Shown piece after piece: positions 12,739-24,579 of a stretch of 64,000 bases of DNA. Each line of letters opens with the position of its first letter. Position 1 is the stretch's first letter. Both the position numbers and the translations under genes were made by a program. The notes under the pieces were generated by a model, which had not been told where the DNA came from, searched no databases, and worked only from the letters and a program-made list of their open reading frames with translations. The stretch spans positions 16,616,854-16,680,853 of the forward strand of contig CP093830.1 of NCBI GenBank assembly GCA_033063855.1, read 5' to 3'. This DNA is from Smittia aterrima (taxonomy: Eukaryota; Arthropoda; Insecta; Diptera; Chironomidae).

Positions 12739-15700
12739 ATGTTTTTCAGCAAAAAGAAAAATTTATGGAAACGGCTATGGCGCTCTCGTGTGACTGCGGC
12801 GAACTCATCGCGTCAAGAGCCGTTCTCCCCATCAGATCAATACTATCATTTAGCAAACGAAACAAGCGACGGAAGTTATTACAATCAACAGCAGCAATCA
12901 AAGGCCAATTACCATCGAAACTGCGAACTCGCAAGAGACGAAGGAAGCTCTCTGCTTTCTTCAACAACGGCAGTTCTAAGAAACTGTTGTGCAAATTCCA
13001 ATTCCAGCAGCTCAATCGATTTGCTCGATCGCAACAATCGTCAATCGTTCCGTGCATTAATGAATCAGATAAAGAAAGAAAGTCAATTAGAGACATTGTG
13101 CCAGGCAATCGATGGATTATCATCGACAGATGCTTTAAACAAAGTACTTCCTCTTCAATATCAGCCAACGGATTGTGTTCTCGTTCCTCGTCAAATGATT
13201 CACGACGAAAAACCACAAGTCGTTGCTTGTCGCCTATGGCGTTGGAACGACCTCTACGATCCCAACGATATCAAACGTATCCCCAAATGTCCCAACGAAA
13301 AAGATCCGATCTACGTCTGCTGCAATCCAGCTCATTGGAGTCGACTATGTTTAATAGGTAAGAAGATGAAAACGCATTCGCTCCCTCTTGGCGACTACAC
13401 GATAATCAATCAGACTAGACGACGTTTTAAGACTGACGACGTCTCTCGCGGAATATTTTATTTGTGTTAATGATATTGAATACGAAGAAAAGCTTTAAAT
13501 TATTCTTAAGTCATTAAAAAGTAAAACACTGAAGCAGAACACATTTTCACTAAAATATAATTCATAGAACTAGCAGAGTATGACTAAACAAAGGGTCAAA
13601 AAACAAATTTATAAATTTTAGTTAATTGTGCGTGGTAGAGAAACCATCATATCTGAAAATAAATAACTGTGTATATGATGGCGCCTCGCTTCGACAACCA
13701 ACACAACTGAAAGGGGCTCGAGTAAAGCGAAGAGAAAGAAAGAAAAAAAAATCGAATGATGCATGTGAACATGTACGAGTATTCCGCTTTTATACAGCTC
13801 AATAGATCTAGTTTTAGATCTGAAACATTGTCTCTTTGAATTCCCTTCGAGTCAGGGCTTGAAGCTCCAACGATCGTTTGAGTCGTGAGACATGTTCATC
13901 TTCGTTTCTTTAATCAAATAATTCAACGATCATCGTGACTGCAACGATTATTTCGTTCTCGCATCTTCCAGACTCGAAAATTTTAGTCCTCGAAACTCAA
14001 ATTTCTCCGTCTTTGCTTCTCCTTCGTCAAGAACGAAGCATACAAAGAAATTTTCCCGGTAATATATACAACGTATCGAAAGCGGAGAGAACACATAATT
14101 TTTTAGGAATGCTGCTTCGCTTTCTGATATGAAACGAGAGCGAGAACGATTTAAGCGATTAAAGAATTCGACTATTTAAGACCTGCCGATGAAATAATAA
14201 AGAAGACGGAAAATGTCGACGAAGAACAAATAAAACTCTTTCAAATTAGTCGAAGGACTATTTTTACCACCAGGACTGGTAATGACGGAGATTGAAATAT
14301 TTAATTTAACGTCTTCGGCGTCTGATGGGATCAACATAAAATTAAAAAACGAAAACGACAAGCTTGCAACTGATCTATTCCGCTAAACGAACATGTTAGT
14401 AAATAAAGCTTAACCATGTCAAGACAAAATGTAAATTTGTGTCTCCAACTGCTAGGAGCTCATTGAGCAAGGTGTGATATCACGACTCTCAGTGATTCTG
14501 GGAACGAAATAATTTCAAAATTTAATTTGAACATCAGAAAAATATTTTGCTTATAATTTGTTTTGTGACAATTTTAATTTAATCTAAGACTAATTTTTTC
14601 TTCTTCTTCATTGCAGACTCTCCTCCTCCGCCTTATCAGTATGCAGTGAAAACAAACGGTTAGCAATCTTTTTTTATTCATGATTTCCCGACAATCATCA
14701 CAATTTGAAATGTTTTCAAAATATATTTATAAAATATTATTTGATTCGAAATAAACCGCCGATCGAACATATCTTGAAACATCATTAAATCACACATTCT
14801 CGAACCTAACGGAGTTGTCGCAAGCAGGTTTCCCAAGCAGATAAACTGTCAATCTATGGCACACAGAGACCATCGACATCGTTTGTAGAATTTGAATAAT
14901 TAACAGCCTCTTCATAAAAACAGAAGAGTCTTGACATTACTGAGTCTTCTGTTTTCACAAGATACACACCCAAAAGCGAAGAAAAAAAAAACAGCGACAC
15001 AAAAAATTAAAAGTTTTTCCCATCTCCTCGGCTGCGAATTAGACAGCAAAGGCGAAGCAACTCAATGAGTCAGAGTCGATGTTTTCCATTTATTTAACCA
15101 TTCTTTATCTCGTCTTGCATTAGCCCCTCAGGTTCCCCGTGTGAAGTAATTTATTTGCATATCACGACGAGAAATCATTCACGGTCTAAAGTTACTTCAT
15201 TGACAAGTGAAATGTCAAATGGATCTCTCGTATGATGTATTTTAGGGAACGATTTTGAGCTACAAATATTAGTTGGAGTGATATTTCATGAATGACAACG
15301 CTGGTGTGCGCAGAAAAGCTTTTACGAAAAAAAAAACAATTTTATGTTGTTAACAACGCAAACGCACACGCTCAAAGAAAAAAAAACTCGTTTAATTAAT
15401 TTCTGGTTCTTCATGTTCTTGTCTTTTGATTTATTCACATTTTCATTGTCACAGTATTGGGAAACTTCTCTGACTGTGCATACACTTTAGCTTTTTTGAT
15501 ATGCTTCTCTCTCTAAATCTCAGAAATCAATCTTCAAAAAGATGTCCAATAAGAAATTAGTAAAGTAAACTTTCCATTATGTCATTCTCGATTCGCTTGA
15601 CTTCCAGTTCTTCAAGATTTTTTAACTGCAAAAAATAAAATGTTTCTAAGATTATTGTAAGAACATTCTTCTTTGTTTGAAGAAACTTTTTAGGGCTTTC

Positions 15701-18700
15701 ATTAGGGCTTAACCTTCTTGAAGTTTGAGCAGCTTCGATCCTCTGATTTCTATTACTCTGAATGAGCAAACCGTCTAGAGAAGAGGAAAGCCCTTGGGGT
15801 CGCCAAATGAAAGCCCTTTTAAAGAACCTCTTTCTCTCTCTTAAGGAATGTGCTTTGCAAAATACGTTTTAAAAGGCCGAGTTTTTCATCTGCTATATTA
15901 ACTTTAAACCTGCATCTTGTAAGATTTTTTTATGTTCTTAAACAAACGAACTGCTGCGTCGTTAAGCAGTAATATGGACATTTTTGCTTCTCATGAAGAA
16001 CAAATACATAAGCCAAGCGTCAATATACTAAAGTTATTGGAGAATGAAGACAAAAGGGAAGCGAGCAAAAGGCTATAGTGCTTATAAGAAATTCCGAGAA
16101 TAAAAAAAGGAGTTTGCAAAGAAAAATATTTTGTTTCTTGTGCAGTTTCGCTGCGCCTCGGATTTCTTTTAAGTTCATTTTCATTAAGTTTCTGCTTAGC
16201 TCAATCTAACTCAATAAATATTTTAGAAAAGCTAATAATTCCACTCGAATTAAATTACATTGTAAATCATTGAGCAGAAAAATCTTTAATTCTTTTGGCA
16301 ACAAAATTAGACAAGAGCGATTTTGTCGGCGACTCATCAACTGAGCCTGTCAAGCTTATTTTGTTATCTCTACGGTCTCGCGCTTAGGTTTTTTGTTTGT
16401 TCAAATATCACGTAGTCCATGAGAGAATTGGGGGGTGGGGCTGTCCGAAAACGACACGACGAGAGTGCGATATCCTAATCAAGTTTCCTAGAAGAGTTTT
16501 CAAGTGTTTTATAGTTTTAATTTTCATATCGAAGTTTGTAAAGCTTTTAACGTCAAACCTTTATCTTATCATTTTACTTTTCTGTTTCATAAGAAGCATC
16601 GTCTTGCTCTGGTCAAATGTTTTGCCAAAAAAACTAAATTTCAATTTCATTTCTTTACAGAAAACTCAATGGATCAAGACGGAGCCTATAGCGAGCAACA
16701 GACTGGATCGCTGACAACCGACGGTGAAGGTGAGTCTTTCGAGTTTTCATGCCTTTATTTATTTTTATATCTGGACAAACTGACCTTCCGTCAATATGCA
16801 GTCGTCTCGATGAACAAAAAAGCAATTTTTCTGTCGCCGACTAATCAACGAGTCGTCGAGGAAATGCAAAGTCTCGCTTGATGACTGCGAAGCGATGAAA
16901 AAAAAAAGTTACTTGGCGCTGGCTGGCTTTATTTACAACCTATAGAAGGTTTTTAACATGAAAACAATATTCGTGCCGAATGAACCCACTTCTTGTTTGA
17001 ATAAACGTAAATATTCCACACAACGACAAGCGCTTGCTTTGAGTGTAAAGAGTTTTGTGTAATAAAAACGATATGAAGGCCGTCAAATGATTAAGTGGTG
17101 ACGTTTTGCCGTATGGCGCCTGAGATATTTGGCGAAAATACTTGAAGCAATGAGCTAAAGAGGAAAAAAAATGAACAAACACGAAGAGAAATCAAAGTCT
17201 CTTCATTGATGTCAGAGAAATGAGAACTTTAATAATTAGATTCTAATCAATATCGCATTGACATGAATCGCTTTGAACTCCTCGTTGCTTGAAAACTAGA
17301 AAAACTAAGCGTCGTTAAGGGTGTTTCTAATCGCGATGACGGCTCTTGCCAGTTTTTTTTTCGGACGCTAATGAGAGACCTAACAAGTCACGATAAGACA
17401 AGCAATTTCAAAAGTGATAACAAACTTGCTCTGTCTGTACAAACATTTTGTTGCTTTATAGATTTTATAGCAAATCACTTCATGGGTCTGATTAGACTCA
17501 TGACAAGGTCGGGAAAGTGTGACGTCGAGTGACGTGTATTGTTGATTGCCGGTTGCTTCAATGAAAACTTAATCTACAATGAAGCTTCTAAGTAAAAGAA
17601 TTAATTCACTCAACGAATGGAGGAAGTGTAAAGAAGAAACTCATGCATGTGTACACTAAAACTGGCGCCGCTTTAAAACAGTCTCAATAATGTTTATTTT
17701 AAATGAATAAAAGAAAATTTTAACGTGCTTCTGTGCTTTTTTTTCTGCTCCGAGGAAAACGTCGTAACTCGTGCACGCGTGTTCGAGTGTGGAGAGTGTA
17801 GTCGTATGCTTAATAAAAATTAGCGACTCGATGCTTTTAAAATTTTCTCTCATTTGTGTGAAAATATTTTGAATTTCCCTCTTCGGCGACTTCGAGCTTG
17901 AGCGTCCGCAAATAACAATTTGATTTACCATGTGAAATCGAAAAAAATGAGGCGCCACTTTCCGAATAGGAGCCTACTCGTGCTCGCGACTAAATGACAC
18001 ACAAAAAAAAAAGTATAGAGAATTCTTCCTCGCGTTTTGATTAATCGCTTCAGAAGACTGTAAATCAAGCGTTAATGTAGTTTTCAATTTTTGTGGGTTT
18101 CCTCTTGCTCTTTACGACAAGTGGAAAGAGCAGAATATTTGTGTCATTGTGATGTCGGAATGTGTTTCCTTTCATCTCAAAACCTTCTTATTTCTGTTCT
18201 CTTGGCGGCAAGAAAGAAAGCAAGCAAAGCCGTCCCCGCAGTTGAAAAATAATCAAGACGAAGAATATTCCGAAGCGACAGTTGTGTAAATAGCCGCAAA
18301 AATGTTCATTAATAAATATATTTCATTCTGGGAGTGAATGAGAAGAACGGCTGAGGTCTCACAGTTATTTTTCGGTCCTGATAACGCCATCGTTTTCAAA
18401 TCAAGTCTATCAACTCATCTCTCTCAAGTGAATAAAAAAAATCGTTCGTTAGGTGGTCGTTTCACTCGAACATAAAAACTGTTCTTCAAAGCAGACTTGG
18501 GAAAGGTTTCTTTCGACTCATTTGTCTTCACAATAATACTTGAACTTCAAGTAGAATTAACGAATTAGGAGAGAAACAAACTGAAGCAAATTCCACAAGA
18601 AATCTTACTCCGCTTGTCCAGTTCTTCCATTCTCTGCGCATTCTCGTTAAAATGAAACAGGAATTTCATGAATCTTCAACGAATTCGTTATTCCGCACTG

Positions 18701-20844
18701 ATTCAGTGTTGACCGCCGCCAAGAATCATTTTCCATGAAAGTTTATTGCTTAGCTCGAGCTAAGTTGCGACAAGGTATCAACCTGTACAAGAAGAAACTT
18801 TGTCGGCGCTTGCAGTTTGACTTCATTGTATTGGATTGGTTGTATAAATCATAATTAACGAAGACGAGAAAAATATTTATTTGATGATTCAATATTAAAA
18901 AATCGTCACCCCTTTCAAAGATTGACCATTTGCCATTCGAGTCTCTTTTTTTACAACACGGGAGTTGGAGTGACTAGACTATTTGTGTTGTCTCGGCTGG
19001 CGCCTCTAGTCGCTGTACATTTGTGTGGGGAACGAAACAAGAAAAGGAAATTGTGTGCGAGTCTCGAGTTCTCACACACTCGCAACACTCGTTCGATTAT
19101 ATGAGGAAAAAAGAACCAGAAAGAAACGAAGCTAGAGATCTAAACATAAAGAACTGTTTTTTATCGTGTGAATTCATTCTTTTAAAGTTGATGATATCAT
19201 TCGTAATACCTGTCGAGCGTAAAATAAAGCCACTGCTCTCTTTCGCTAGCCTTAGAGACAGATAAAGATGCGACGACGATGACATCGACACTGAGGCGGC
19301 GAGTGGCGCCAACCTCTTACGGAATTTCATTCATTTTCTCACATTCTCAATTGTGTTTTGTCGTATTTCACCTTACTTACTTTGAAAGTAAAATTGGGGT
19401 CACATGGTGAGTCAATCACAATGCTGATTTTCGTTTCTTTTTTTTGTCGAAGCATCGATTGATCGAAAACAGAAAAAAAACAACTTTGATAGATTTTAGT
19501 GCATTTTTACGACCGTCGTCGTCAGTCGAGACAGTGTCTCAAGCAAAATCAATTGAATCATCATAATTATTTGCATCATACGGCGTCGAAGGAAAGCAAC
19601 AACAAACAAATTAAATAGAATAATAATTGATCGTAAAAAACAAATGAATTCGAGATTAACCTTGAATCCAAATTTCGCATTTGAATAGGAAAGTCGTGGC
19701 GCCAACTTATCGCTTAACAATTGACGTTTTTAATTGGCTTGGAAGTTTATTTCTCACACCGGCTGCGGTTGAATGTTATTTTATGTGCTGGCGACAAGAA
19801 ACTCTTTAAGACGAAAAGCTTCAAATTGATTGCTTCCTGCCGTTAATGATTAAAATGATAGTTTGCGACAGTCGGAGCTGGACAGAACAGTTTTAGGCAT
19901 TTTTTATACGAAAGAGGATTAGTCGGGCGAATAAAAATGAAAAGCCCTTTGGTGGATTCGTTTTTGAATTGCTGTTAAATTTCAATTTTATAGCTGCACC
20001 TTGCTTCTTAAAGAAAGCTCTCCCGGAAGAATAATTTCATCAAATTTTGAGTGAAGAACGTTATGCAAACAGCAGGTTCCTCTTGCGGTCACAACTCCCT
20101 AACTTTCTAATTTATTTCTCAATTCTTTTCGACACATAATTTAAAACAAATTATTTTTTCTTCTTCAGAACTTTCGGCATCTGGTTGGTGTGAATTGGCA
20201 TATTGGGAACTTAACGAACGCGTTGGATCTCGAGTGCCAGTCGAAGAATCAGCATTTGATGTCTTCAGCGAACAGACGCGTGGAGCTGGTCTCTGTATAA
20301 GAACGCTGGCTCAGCAACGTGCAACACGAACACCTGAAGCAGTATTGAAGACGAGGGAAAAAATTGGCCTTGGTATGTTTGAATTTTAACTATTTTAAAA
20401 TGACTTAAGATCAACAAAAACTTTTTTCATTCTCAGGAGTAACTTTAAGTCGAGAGATTGATGGTATTTGGCTGTACAATCGCTCTTCGTCGCCAGTATT
20501 TGTACATTCACCGACGCTTTGCGAAATGGATTCAAGAACAACAACCCCACACAAGGTTCCACCAGGCCATTGCCTCCGTGCATTTGATCCTCTAAAGTGA
20601 GTCACTCAAAATCTCATCATATCGAAACAAAAATTTAATTTTTCAATTTTTTAGAATTAACGAATCTATTCAATGGTCTTCTCCGATCTGTGGAATACAA
20701 CTCGGGCCAGTGGACACACACAGCGTTCGAATAAGTTTTGTCAAAGGCTGGGGCCTCAACTACTCACGACAAGACGTCACAGCTTGTCCTTGTTGGCTCG
20801 AAGTCCTCCTCAGCCGTAACGGTCTTCACTGCACGTGTCGGTGA
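12739..20844 (+). CDS. Dad: Inhibitory SMAD (Dad; SMAD6/7 type)
   Basis: Dad is the insect inhibitory SMAD, which blocks BMP/Dpp type I receptors as negative feedback. Six exons: 12739-13357, 14617-14658, 16661-16729, 20169-20372, 20437-20596 and 20655-20844, 427 residues, all phases consistent. The start was chosen because MFFSKKKNLWKRLWRSRV matches the SMAD6/7 N-terminus (MFR-K-RRLWRSR); the frame is open for about 75 codons upstream but without an ATG. The divergent MH1 region ends in ACRLWRWNDLYDP...VCCNPAHWSRLCL. A 42-nt exon encodes SPPPPYQY, the PY motif recognised by Smurf-type WW-domain ligases. The MH2 domain starts at SGWCELAYWELNERVG and ends in LHCTCR, without the C-terminal SSXS phosphorylation motif of receptor SMADs, as expected for an inhibitory SMAD. 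Confidence 0.96.
13358..14616 (+). other. Dad intron 1
   Basis: A 1.26 kb intron between the MH1 exon and the PY-motif exon. It contains a GGCGCC palindrome at 13680. No coding exon or RNA gene seen. Confidence 0.6.
14659..16660 (+). other. Dad intron 2
   Basis: A 2.0 kb intron after the 42-nt PY exon. Its donor is CG|gttagc, weaker than the other donors of this gene. It holds an imperfect hairpin near 14917-14954. No coding exon seen. Confidence 0.6.
16730..20168 (+). promoter_or_regulatory. Dad intron 3, candidate enhancer with clustered GGCGCC sites
   Basis: A 3.4 kb intron before the MH2 exons. Six GGCGCC palindromes lie at about 17115, 17664, 17951, 18999, 19305 and 19698; most read TGGCGCC or GGCGCCA on one strand. 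The Brinker repressor recognises GGCGYY, and the BMP activation element of fly Dad begins GGCGCCA, so the cluster fits Dpp/Brinker control. I did not find the full published spacing to a GNCV half-site at any of them. Regulatory function is inferred from motif density and gene identity. Confidence 0.45.
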
Positions 20845-22083
20845 CATTACACTTACAACTTTGGCTAATTTTGAAAAGACAACAACGAAAAAAAGAAAAA
20901 AAAGCTCCACAAACTAAAATTCCGACGTCAATAACCTGTCAAGTCCAAAAAGAGATTTTCATCGGGCAGCTGTACCTTCATTACGAGATTCAAGAAAAGA
21001 TGGCACGAGGGTTGATTATTAAATATCTTGCTTTAGTGATTTTTTAAAGCATTTATTTAATGAAGAGAAGACATTAGTTGTTTGTTATGATTTATTTTGT
21101 AAAAAATCATAAGAAAGTGAAAGAAAGGATGGAAAGAAATTCTCAGAAAAACGAAAGAAAAGATTTTATAATATTTTGTGAGACTTCTCAGGAATTTTTC
21201 GTGATGAGATTTATTTCCAGAGCAATATTTTCTTTGCTGAATTGAAAGTAAATTTTATATTGCTCATAGAAAGATTTTTAAAGATTTTGTTTCGAATCGT
21301 CGAAGGGAAAGTGAGAGAGAGAAAGAGAACAAGTTGAAAAACATAATTTATTTGTACTCGTCAAAGAGTTTTTTTTACTAAAGCAGTCTCAACAACCAAT
21401 TTTAAACAAAAAAAATATCGATCTATGTAAATAGTTTGGATTTAAATGGAAATAGTTTGACACTACAAATTAAGAGAAATCAAAAACTTTTCCAAGTATC
21501 CGATTCGTACTAAACCACGAACAACGAACCAGCCAACAACGAACAGAGAAAGGCTCAAACAGTTTTTTTGATCAAAATAGTGTTCAGGATGTCGTCGCAT
21601 TATTAGATCAAATTAGTATGATTCAGAGTGGTAGCTACATGGACCAAATAGACAATGTCCTCGTGCCTTTAATGAAGAAAAAATTATCAGTCTCAGTTGC
21701 TTTCGCCACAAAACTTTGCCTGCATAAAAAAGTTAAATTCGCAATAAAAGTTCAGTCAGAGCAACTAAAAATTATTTTATCTTCTCGACACATGTATATT
21801 TGTAGAAAGAAAGCAATAATGAAGGCTTGAGCCAGTAGCTGGCCGAAAAAGATAAGAACAAATGTTAATGAATAAAATTTATTCATTTTTTGGAGATAAA
21901 AAAAAAACTATTTTTTAATTTTATATTGTTTTCAGCATTTGACCCTCCAGCGAAGCTTTACATAAAAAAATTTAGTTTACCTTTTAAATCAAACGTGAAA
22001 AATCAACAAGATGAGCTCTCTGACGTACATTTGCACGTAAGACATCATCGATCCAAACCTGTTTTCAAACGATTTCTCTTTCG
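20845..22083. other. Dad 3' UTR and spacer to the CRAL-TRIO gene
   Basis: AT-rich sequence with no supported gene. The first part should be the Dad 3' UTR. A pyrimidine-rich acceptor (ttgttttcag) at about 21936 could start a 5' UTR exon of the downstream gene. The short open frame at 21618-21830 shows no recognisable domain. Confidence 0.45.
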
Positions 22084-23125
22084 ATGATTGTCAGTCTTCA
22101 CGAAAATTCGGTCTTACCGAAAAGTGTTTGTGTCGAAGAGATGGATTTTAAACTTAAAGAAAAAGCTCTAATTGAGTTACGTGAAGATGATCTAAGAAAG
22201 CAACAAGCCCTTGACCAGTTCAGGGAGTGGATCTCAAAGCATCCTTTCTTGAAAGGAGTTCGACAAGGTATGTAAAAAAAAGAAAATGGAACTTTACGAA
22301 GCTGATCGGGGTCTAAAGTTTAAATAAAATGATTCTAAAGCTTTCAATTTTCGTAATTAAATTTTAGATGATGTTTATCTTCTTCAGTTCCTTCGCGTTC
22401 GAAAGTTTAGTGTCGATGATGCTTTCTTGACATTAGAGCGAGCTTACTTAGCTCGTAAGCAATATCCTCAATTCTTTGATTTCGGGAAAGGAAGTGATGC
22501 GAGGATCGACAACTTGTTCAACACTGGATATTGTTATCCATTGTCAGGACGCGACCATGAAGGAAGGAAAATAATTTTAATGCAAACCAGAAGATTGAAC
22601 ACGGATATTTACTCAGTTTACGATGCCATCAGACTCTTCTTTTATGTTGCGACTGTTCTCCTCGAGGAGGAAGAAACGCAAATCGCTGGATTAGTATTTA
22701 TTTTCAATCACGATGGGATCACTTTGAAGCACATTATGTCTCCGGTTGATGTTCGAGATTTCATGGAATTCGTCAAGAACTGTTCACCAGCAAGAATCAA
22801 AAACTCATACGTGGCGAATCTTCCTTCGTTCGCTAATTTCATGATAGAAATTTTCAAATCTGCGATGAGCGACAAACTTAAAAAAAGATTGTTCATTCTT
22901 AAAAGCTCGAACGATCTTAAAACAGAAATTGATCCAAATTTATTGCCGAAAGCTTATGGAGGAACAAGAACCGAAGCTGAAATGATGCAAGATTTTGTTA
23001 AATTTCGCGAATCGAAGAGGAAAGATATTCAGAAAATATTTGATTTCGTAATAGACTGGAAGAAAGTTCCGGGTCAAGAAACTCGTGATAACGTAGGAAG
23101 TTTCAGAAAGCTCAATATTGATTGA
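22084..23125 (+). CDS. CRAL-TRIO domain lipid-transfer protein (alpha-TTP/clavesin-like)
   Basis: CRAL-TRIO proteins are cytosolic carriers of hydrophobic ligands such as retinoids, tocopherols or phosphoinositides; insects have many paralogs with unknown ligands. Two exons, 22084-22267 and 22368-23125, give 313 residues. The N-terminal helical CRAL-TRIO-N region (ALDQFREWISKHPFLKGVRQ then DDVYLLQFLRVRKFSVDDA) is followed by the Sec14-like lipid-binding fold (GRDHEGRKIILMQTRR; GLVFIFNHDGITLKH; ILKSSNDLKTEI; LPKAYGG). The first ATG at 22084 gives a short extension before MDFKLKEKALIELRE; the second ATG at 22141 would give 294 residues and is equally plausible, since family members usually start close to this LxxKAxxEL segment. 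The exact ortholog is not assigned. Confidence 0.88.
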
Positions 23126-23357
23126 TCAATCTTCGCACTTAACTGTTACTTCGAGCTGGTGTTTGTTAAACTTTTAGGGAATTTTTCATGGAACAATAAA
23201 TCAATCACAACTTTTGCAATTTTTACTCAATTTAGTTTTATTTGAGTGGAAATTATTGAAACTTCCATCAGCTTCTCCAGTTTCAAGAGGATGAGGATTG
23301 CATGTTTATCCGATCGGTTTATTGAGTCGACTCAGCTAATTCTTCATGATGTCCAGT

Positions 23358-24241
23358 TTAGTCCTCCTTCGCTAAAATCTGAGATTTACTCATCAATACC
23401 TTAGTTGCCCTACAAAAGTAAAATGTTAAGTAAATTGTAAGATAATTTATATCAAAGCGTCACTTACTTAAGCGAATCGCTATGGGGCTTGTACTCGATA
23501 GGGAAATTTGCAGGCAGATTGAGAATTCGTTTGAGCACGTCTCTGATTCGGTTTGTGCTTCCGACATCAGTTGCTGTTCGATTCCAAACGGAAAGTAAGT
23601 CTTCGGGATACTGAGTTGACAGCACGATGCCACAGATCTCTGGACCAACGAGGAATTGTTCGCCAAGCATTGCCATGCAAACATTTTCCCAAGCCCTGTT
23701 CACCTTGTTCTTCCTCAATCGAAGAATCCACTTCCCGCCTCTGATGTTCTCGGGATCTTCCCACATCGGCTTGATGCCACTTTTAAACAGATGCAACTTG
23801 CGATAAGGTTTAAGTTCTGTTGGCCGTAAAAGGTGACAATAAAGCGACCACCACTGCTCCACCGAAGCGCATCTTCCAATGAAATGGAGAGATTTGCCGT
23901 ATTCCGATGCTCTGTGGCTGCCTTTACGCGCGTACCTTCAATGAAATTTGACGAATAAACATCAAACGCTTGAAGAAATATTCAATAAACTCACCAGAGG
24001 TTGTAGCAACTCTGAAGTTTGTGGTCGCCTGGAGGAATCTCAATCGGAGCCAGTTTAGACTCGTCAAAGTCAACATTGTAGTCTTCGTCATCCGAATCAC
24101 TCTCGTAGGGTTTCAATCTAAAAGATATTTACATGAGCCTTATAACCATAACAAAGATTTTCCACATTTTGAGTTTTATACAATTTTTATAAAAATTCAA
24201 ATTGTGATTCAGTTTACTTACGCATCATATTTTGTGGACAT
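23358..24241 (-). CDS. eIF4EHP: eIF4E homologous protein 4EHP (eIF4E2 class), cap-binding translational repressor
   Basis: 4EHP binds the mRNA cap without recruiting eIF4G and so represses translation. Exons on the minus strand: 24241-24222 (MSTKYDA), 24117-23995, 23935-23468 and 23409-23358, 220 residues. If the last intron is kept, the protein stops at the TAA at 23464-23466 (204 residues). The eIF4E core is clear: YNLWYARKG, GRCASVEQWW, IKPMWEDPENIRGGKWILRL and VCMAMLGEQFLVGPEICGIVLS. A Tyr in SEYGKSLHFIG stands where canonical eIF4E has a cap-stacking Trp, the hallmark of class 2/4EHP; the second stacking Trp (PMWED) is kept. The acidic N-terminal segment ESDSDDEDYNVDFDESKLAP precedes the fold. 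It is transcribed in the same direction as the SAM-like gene immediately upstream. Confidence 0.94.
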
Positions 24242-24579
24242 TATATGTGTGCTTTGTAAAGTTTTCTATACAAAAATTTAATTATATCACAGTTTTATGC
24301 AGCAGAAACTATTTAATATTTCAATTTTCGATTTAGGTTTTCAATTTTTTTGAAGTCCGCAACTCGTTTTGAGTACCTAGATGAGTACCCTTCGATGAGA
24401 ATTCAAAAAATTGTTCGTTTCAAAAATAAGATTTTTTTTATTTGTGGAATTCTTCCTTCCTATGAAGTGGCTTTGAACTGGTGACTACAAATTATTAAAT
24501 ATTTCACAGCCATTAAAGCATTAACTTATGAGTTCGTTGACTCCAATTTGTACGTTTTGAACTTGATGAGGTTGAAGCT

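Noticed and set aside
12711..13361. 216-codon alternative frame over Dad exon 1
   Set aside because: Shadow of the real Dad frame, which has clear MH1 homology.
17656..17958. 100-codon minus-strand frame in Dad intron 3
   Set aside because: No homology and no gene structure; it overlaps candidate regulatory sites.
17115..19703. Exact match to the published fly Dad activation element (GGCGCCA-N4-GNCV)
   Set aside because: Checked each GGCGCC on both strands; none has the GNCV half-site at exactly four bases (the site at 18999 has GACA at five), so only a looser motif cluster is claimed.
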